Below, in pieces: positions 53,394 to 56,874 of a stretch of DNA of 56,874 nucleotides. Each line of letters starts with the position of its first letter. Position 1 is the first letter of the stretch. The position numbers and the translations under genes were made by a program. The stretch is taken from contig CADEEH010000012.1 of NCBI GenBank assembly GCA_902826305.1, positions 1-56,874 on the forward strand, in the 5' to 3' direction. The notes beneath the pieces are model-generated. The model saw nothing but the letters and a program-made list of their open reading frames with translations, searched no databases and was not told the DNA's origin. Origin of the DNA: an uncultured Burkholderiales bacterium. Its GTDB lineage: Bacteria; Pseudomonadota; Gammaproteobacteria; Burkholderiales; Burkholderiaceae_E.

Positions 53394-54311
53394 TCAGACG
53401 GACAGCCTGCGATAGGCGCTGAAGTGGCGCAGCGCGCGCCGCGCGTCGCCGCGTTGCTCGTGCAGCCGGCCCAGGTTGAAGTGGGCGTCGGCGAGTGACG
53501 CGTCGATCTCGAGGCTGCGTGTGTAGCCGACGATCGCCTCGTCGATGCGACCGGTGTCCTCGAGGGCGACCGCCCGGTTGTAGAAGACCAGCGCGGTCGG
53601 CGGACACCGTGTGATGGCCTCGTCGTAGAGTTCGATCGCCTCGGCGATGCGCCCTTGTTCGCACCACATCGCACCGAGATTCAGGTAGGCATCCGGATCG
53701 GCGGGGGCGAACCCGATCGCCAGCCGGTAGGCCTGCTCGGCCGCCGCCGGGTCTTCGGCTTCCAGCATCACGCCGCGGTCGAACTGCGCGTGGGCATCGG
53801 CCGTGGCCGCGTCGTCGCTGCTGCCGTCGTCGCTGCTGCCGTCGTCGCGGATCCTGTCGAGGATCGCGACACTGCCGGCCGACGGGGTGATCTCGAAGTC
53901 GAGCAGCATCTGACCCGACGAACCCTCGAGCCGGCCCATGCGATCGCGGACCGCGACCTCGGCACCGACCGCGGTGATCCTCAGGCCGGTCAGCGGCATC
54001 TCGGCGGGAAGCTTGGACTTCAGCGTCGACAACGAACGCAGGATCTTGCGCGGCGCGATCCCCGACTGCTGCAATCCGTAGGCCGTGCGCAGCAGCATCA
54101 GGTCGCGAAACGTGAACCGGTAGGCGTTGCGCGCGCCGCGCGCCGGTGCGACGAAGCCGGCGGCGATCAGTCCCGACAGCACCGCACGCGACACGCCGAG
54201 CATCTGCTGCACCTTGTGCAGCGAGAACGTCGCGGACGACGCGGCTGCCTCGTCCGCGCGGGTGATCCGATCGGTGATGGCCCGTGGCAATGCGCAGGCC
54301 TCGTCGATCAC
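53394..54311 (-). CDS. MerR-type helix-turn-helix and TPR protein between ku and ligD
   Basis: Protein of 305 residues. GTG 54311 overlaps the ku stop (GTGA); TTG 54290 is an alternative. The N-terminal part (about 22-95) is MerR-like: FSLHKVQQMLGVSRAVLSGLIAAGFVAPARGARNAYRFTFRDLMLLRTAYGLQQSGIAPRKILRSL. A small beta segment (about 100-150) and a Ser/Asp repeat linker (DDGSSDDGSSDDAA) follow. The C-terminal half is at least three TPR units: ADAHAQFDRGVMLEAED, DAYLNLGAMWCEQGRIAEAIELYDEAI, VFYNRAVALEDTGRIDEAIVGYTRSLEI. TPRs bind proteins, so it may link Ku or LigD to a partner, or act as a regulator of the operon. Function is unproven. Confidence 0.88.
   Translation of the reverse strand: MIDEACALPRAITDRITRADEAAASSATFSLHKVQQMLGVSRAVLSGLIAAGFVAPARGARNAYRFTFRDLMLLRTAYGLQQSGIAPRKILRSLSTLKSKLPAEMPLTGLRITAVGAEVAVRDRMGRLEGSSGQMLLDFEITPSAGSVAILDRIRDDGSSDDGSSDDAATADAHAQFDRGVMLEAEDPAAAEQAYRLAIGFAPADPDAYLNLGAMWCEQGRIAEAIELYDEAITRCPPTALVFYNRAVALEDTGRIDEAIVGYTRSLEIDASLADAHFNLGRLHEQRGDARRALRHFSAYRRLSV
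53811..53846. repeat. 15-bp tandem repeats coding the Ser/Asp linker
   Basis: GTCGTCGCTGCTGCC occurs twice in succession on the plus strand, with a third partial copy, inside the MerR-TPR gene. It encodes the DDGSS repeats on the minus strand; the period is a multiple of three, so the length may vary in frame. Confidence 0.55.
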
Positions 54312-55249
54312 TTCCGTGCGCGGCCCTTGGTCCCGGTCGCCGGCGTGGCGCTCGGCTCGGCGGTGCGCGTCGCACGTCGCGCACCCTTGCGCCCTTCCTC
54401 GCCGGTGATCGAGGTGACGTTCGGCGCGGCGATCGGCTCGGGCGTGGCCTTGCCCGCGGCCGCCTTCGCACCGGGCTTCCTGCCCAGGCTCGCGCGCAGC
54501 GCCTCCATCATGTCGATGACCTGGGCCGACCCGGGTTCCTCGTTGCGCGCGGAGGCGATCACCTGGTTGCCGGAGATCTTCTGGTCGATCGCCGCCAGGA
54601 TGCGTTTCTTCTCCTCGTCCTCGAACTGCTTCGGATCGTATTGCTCCTCGGCATTCTGCTCGATCAGCTGCAGCGCGAGCTGCAGTTCGGCCTCGGAGAC
54701 CTCGACCTTCTCGATGCCCAGGTCCTTCGGCGAACGAACCTCGTCGGCGTACAGCAACTGCTGCAGCACGAGCCCGTCCTCGGCCGGCCGGATCTGCACG
54801 ACATACTGCTTGGACTTCCAGGCCCAGCGCGCGAGTGCGCAGCGTCCGCTCTTGCGCATCGCGGCCAGCAGCAGCGAATACGGCTTGCCGCCGCGCTTGT
54901 CCGGCGCGAGCAGGTACGCCTTGTCGTAGAAGATCGGGTCGACCGCCTTTTCGGGGATGAAGGCGACGATGTCGATGGTCGGACTGCTGCCCTCCTCGAG
55001 GTTCTTCAATTCCTCGGCGGTGAACAGCACGAACTTGTCCTTCTCGAACTCGTAGCCCTTGACCATCTCGCCGCGCGAGATGACGCTCTGATCCTTCTCC
55101 GAGACGTATTGCTGGCGGACCCGCGAGCCATCCGGCGCCAACAGGTTGAAGCGGACGGTGCTGGCGCTCTCGGTGGCCGAATACAGCTTCACCGGGATCG
55201 ACACCAGGCCGAAACTGAGCGACAACGACGCGATCGAACGGGCAGCCAT
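54308..55249 (-). CDS. ku: Non-homologous end joining protein Ku
   Basis: Homodimeric DNA-end-binding ring protein that recruits LigD. It has 313 residues. It begins MAARSIASLSLSFGLVSIPVKLYSATES, the standard Ku start, then VRFNLLAPDGSRVRQQYVSEKDQSVISRGEMVKGYEFEKDKFVLFTAEEL, KAVDPIFYDKAYLLAPDKRGGKPYSLLLAAM, CALARWAWKSKQYVVQIRP and the end of the core near YDPKQFEDEEKKRILAAI. The C-terminal 60 residues are a Lys/Ala/Arg-rich tail that in other bacteria strengthens DNA binding and ligase recruitment. AGGAG precedes ATG 55249. It is the first gene of ku, merR-TPR, ligD, all coupled or closely spaced. Confidence 0.96.
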   Translation of the reverse strand: MAARSIASLSLSFGLVSIPVKLYSATESASTVRFNLLAPDGSRVRQQYVSEKDQSVISRGEMVKGYEFEKDKFVLFTAEELKNLEEGSSPTIDIVAFIPEKAVDPIFYDKAYLLAPDKRGGKPYSLLLAAMRKSGRCALARWAWKSKQYVVQIRPAEDGLVLQQLLYADEVRSPKDLGIEKVEVSEAELQLALQLIEQNAEEQYDPKQFEDEEKKRILAAIDQKISGNQVIASARNEEPGSAQVIDMMEALRASLGRKPGAKAAAGKATPEPIAAPNVTSITGEEGRKGARRATRTAEPSATPATGTKGRARK

Positions 55250-55548
55250 GCGGGCTCCTGGAGGGCGAGTCGGTCGATCGTACGTCCTGCCCTCCCGACC
55301 GGGCAAGCAGGACCCGGCCGCCAACCGGCCCATCGGTCGATTCCGTGCGTCGTGCGACACGGACGGACGGACGATACTGTTCAGATATCCAGTCAAATGG
55401 CCCAGGGTCGGCCGCGGACCGCGGCGGACCGGTCGTCATCGGCTGCCCTTTCGACGGACCGTCGCCGGGATCCTGCGACGATCGTGCACGCGCGACAACG
55501 GGTATTGCAGCCCAGGAACGGCTCCGGGATCATGCTTGGCTCGACATC

Positions 55549-56412
55549 ATGCGAACCTTCTTTCTCGCCGGACCGATCGCCCTCGTCATCGCCCTGCTCG
55601 GCGCGATCTGGTGGGGGCAGGAGTTCCTGATCTTCAAGCCGGTGCGCCTGCCGGCCGAGCACCGTTTCTCGCTGCCCGCCGATGTCCACGAAACCTTCGT
55701 CGACGTCCACGGCGCCCGCCTGCATGCGCTGCACCTGAAGGTGGCGCAGCCGCGCGGCGTCGTGTTCTACCTGCACGGCAACGGCGGCAACGTGGCCGAC
55801 TGGTTCGTCAACCACGACTGGTACCGCCGGCTGGGCTACGACCTGTTCATGCCGGACTACCGGGGCTACGGCAAGAGCACCGGGCACGTGACCAGCGAAG
55901 CCCAGTTGCTGTCCGACCTGCGCGCGGCCTGGGAGTCGATCGCACCCGCCTATGCCGGACGCAAGGTGGTGTTCTTCGGCCGGTCGCTGGGCAGCGGGCT
56001 CGCCGCCTCGCTGGCCGCGTCACTTGAGCCGAGCGCCCGGCCCGACCTGCTGATCCTGGTCGCACCGTACCGGAACCTGCCCGCGCTCGCTGCGGAACAC
56101 TACCCGCTGATGCCGTCGGCCCTGATCCGCTACGAACTGGGCACCGACCGGGCGATCGGCGCCCTCGGCGCGCGGCCGTTGGCGGTCGCCGGCAAGGGCG
56201 TCCAGCGCGCGGGAAACGTGTCGCCGGTGCGCATCCTGCTGATCCACGGCGGGCGCGACACGGTGATCCCGCCGGGTCACAGCGAGGTGCTGGCCCGGCT
56301 GCTGCCCGATGCGCGACGGGTCCTGATCCCGGACGCCGCGCACAACGACCTGCAGGCGTTTGCGCCGTACCGGGCCGCGATCGAGGAAGCAATCACCAGC
56401 CTGTCGCGCTGA
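55549..56412 (+). CDS. Alpha/beta hydrolase (BAAT/ABHD-type, membrane-anchored)
   Basis: Protein of 287 residues. The N-terminal hydrophobic helix (about 3-22, FLAGPIALVIALLGAIWWG) is an uncleaved anchor, followed by QEFLIFKPVRLPAEHRF. The fold shows GVVFYLHGNGGNVADW (oxyanion loop), YDLFMPDYRGYGKSTG, the nucleophile elbow FFGRSLGSGLAA (Ser), ILLIHGGRDTVIPPGHSE (Asp) and the catalytic histidine in PDAAHNDLQAF. It resembles YfhR and Abhd17-like hydrolases, with esterase or thioesterase potential; the substrate is unknown. ATG 55549 was picked because the helix starts there; no strong ribosome-binding site is seen. It is divergent from ku with a 299-bp gap. Confidence 0.9.
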   Translation: MRTFFLAGPIALVIALLGAIWWGQEFLIFKPVRLPAEHRFSLPADVHETFVDVHGARLHALHLKVAQPRGVVFYLHGNGGNVADWFVNHDWYRRLGYDLFMPDYRGYGKSTGHVTSEAQLLSDLRAAWESIAPAYAGRKVVFFGRSLGSGLAASLAASLEPSARPDLLILVAPYRNLPALAAEHYPLMPSALIRYELGTDRAIGALGARPLAVAGKGVQRAGNVSPVRILLIHGGRDTVIPPGHSEVLARLLPDARRVLIPDAAHNDLQAFAPYRAAIEEAITSLSR

Positions 56413-56574
56413 ACGCGCGTATCCTCGGGCCGTTCCGGCAATGATCCGGTCGCGCGGGCGGTGCATCCGCCCCTGCGCCGGTGCAACATCACCCCGCAGA
56501 CGCGAACGACCGCCCCGCGACGGTGCCGATCACCCCGGCAGGCGGGCCGGCACTCACCTTGCATGGTGCAGGCC

Positions 56575-56874
56575 ATGAGCATCCGAGTCGCACTCCACCA
56601 CGTCACCCGTTATCGCTACGACCGCAGCGTCGGCCTGTCACCGCACGAGGTCCGGCTGCGACCGGCGCCGCACGCCCGCACGCCGATCCTGTCGTATTCG
56701 CTGACGGTCCACCCCGAGGAACACTTCGTCAACTGGCAGCAGGATCCGTACGGCAACTTCATCGCCCGCTACGTGTTCCCGCAGAAGACGAACCAGCTCG
56801 ACTTCACCGTCGACCTGGTCGCCGACATGACGGTGATCAACCCGTTCGACTACTTCATCGAGCCGTCGGCCGAG
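56575..56874 (+). CDS. Large transglutaminase-family protein (5' part, 3' end beyond the window)
   Basis: The first 100 residues are visible. The sequence MSIRVALHHVTRYRYDRSVGLSPHEVRLRPAPHARTPILSYSLTV, then EEHFVNWQQDPYGNFIARYVFP and the closing MTVINPFDYFIEPSAE match the N-terminal domain of transglutaminase-like proteins of about 1100 residues that also carry DUF2126. They are often clustered with a circularly permuted ATP-grasp protein and an alpha-E protein, a group suggested to make or modify peptides. ATG 56575 gives the expected start; the window cuts the catalytic domain, so activity cannot be judged. It follows the hydrolase gene on the same strand with a 162-bp gap. Confidence 0.9.
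   Translation, partial: MSIRVALHHVTRYRYDRSVGLSPHEVRLRPAPHARTPILSYSLTVHPEEHFVNWQQDPYGNFIARYVFPQKTNQLDFTVDLVADMTVINPFDYFIEPSAE

Noticed and set aside
50750-53422. An 890-codon plus-strand frame opposite ligD
   Set aside because: Antisense shadow of a gene with all catalytic motifs intact; no family resemblance.

Overview
The window is GC-rich chromosomal DNA from a betaproteobacterium, most likely of the order Burkholderiales. The evidence is gene order and content: queG opposite tsaE-amiC-mutL-miaA, purM opposite an AI-2E-family permease, hda, an HAD-IB phosphatase, pcnB, folK and a deoxynucleoside kinase, plus DUF1631, SirB2, DUF3240, DUF4398-OmpA, and Tam and NHEJ genes. I see no rRNA, tRNA, CRISPR array, insertion sequence or prophage. 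The islands of interest are short accessory cassettes placed inside housekeeping gene strings.

Layout. 1-3680: the 5' part of a chemoreceptor gene (cut by the window edge), a secreted DUF3617 protein, and a GAF-PAS histidine kinase with its single-domain response regulator. 3690-16286: two heavy-metal-type RND efflux operons, head to head. The left one (minus strand) is sirB2-tolC-hlyD-RND; the right one (plus strand) is czcB-czcA-DUF3240-czcC. 16324-28025: queG, DUF1631, tsaE, amiC, a DedA protein, mutL, a Bcr/CflA-type MFS pump, miaA, wrbA and a VanZ-like protein. 28077-28448: three tandem copies of a 124-bp hairpin-forming repeat between convergent genes. 28447-35730: tamB, tamA and purM (minus). 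35884-45094: a long plus-strand run with the AI-2E permease, hda, HAD phosphatase, pcnB, folK, DUF486, deoxynucleoside kinase, a TIR-CHASE2 membrane protein, a FecR-domain lipoprotein and panC. 45147-50611: an OmpA/DUF4398 lipoprotein pair, a DUF378 membrane protein, a PAS protein and a CheB-CheR-PAS fusion. 50639-55249: a non-homologous end-joining operon, ku, a MerR-TPR gene and ligD. 55549-end: an alpha/beta hydrolase and the first 100 codons of a large transglutaminase-family protein.

Two things stand out. First, a TIR-domain protein tethered to a periplasmic CHASE2 sensor and paired with a FecR lipoprotein sits between dgk and panC; this is the best candidate for an undescribed sensing or defence module. 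Second, at five junctions between co-directional genes spaced 31-43 bp apart, the gap is exactly filled by a 12-16-codon mini-ORF. Its start overlaps the upstream stop and its stop overlaps the downstream start. This looks like relayed translational coupling and fixes two otherwise ambiguous start codons. Other points: the histidine kinase gene has an in-frame TAG at codon 6 after its best start; mutL and tsaE may be expressed from leaderless or near-leaderless mRNAs; and a MerR-TPR gene is translationally coupled to ku.
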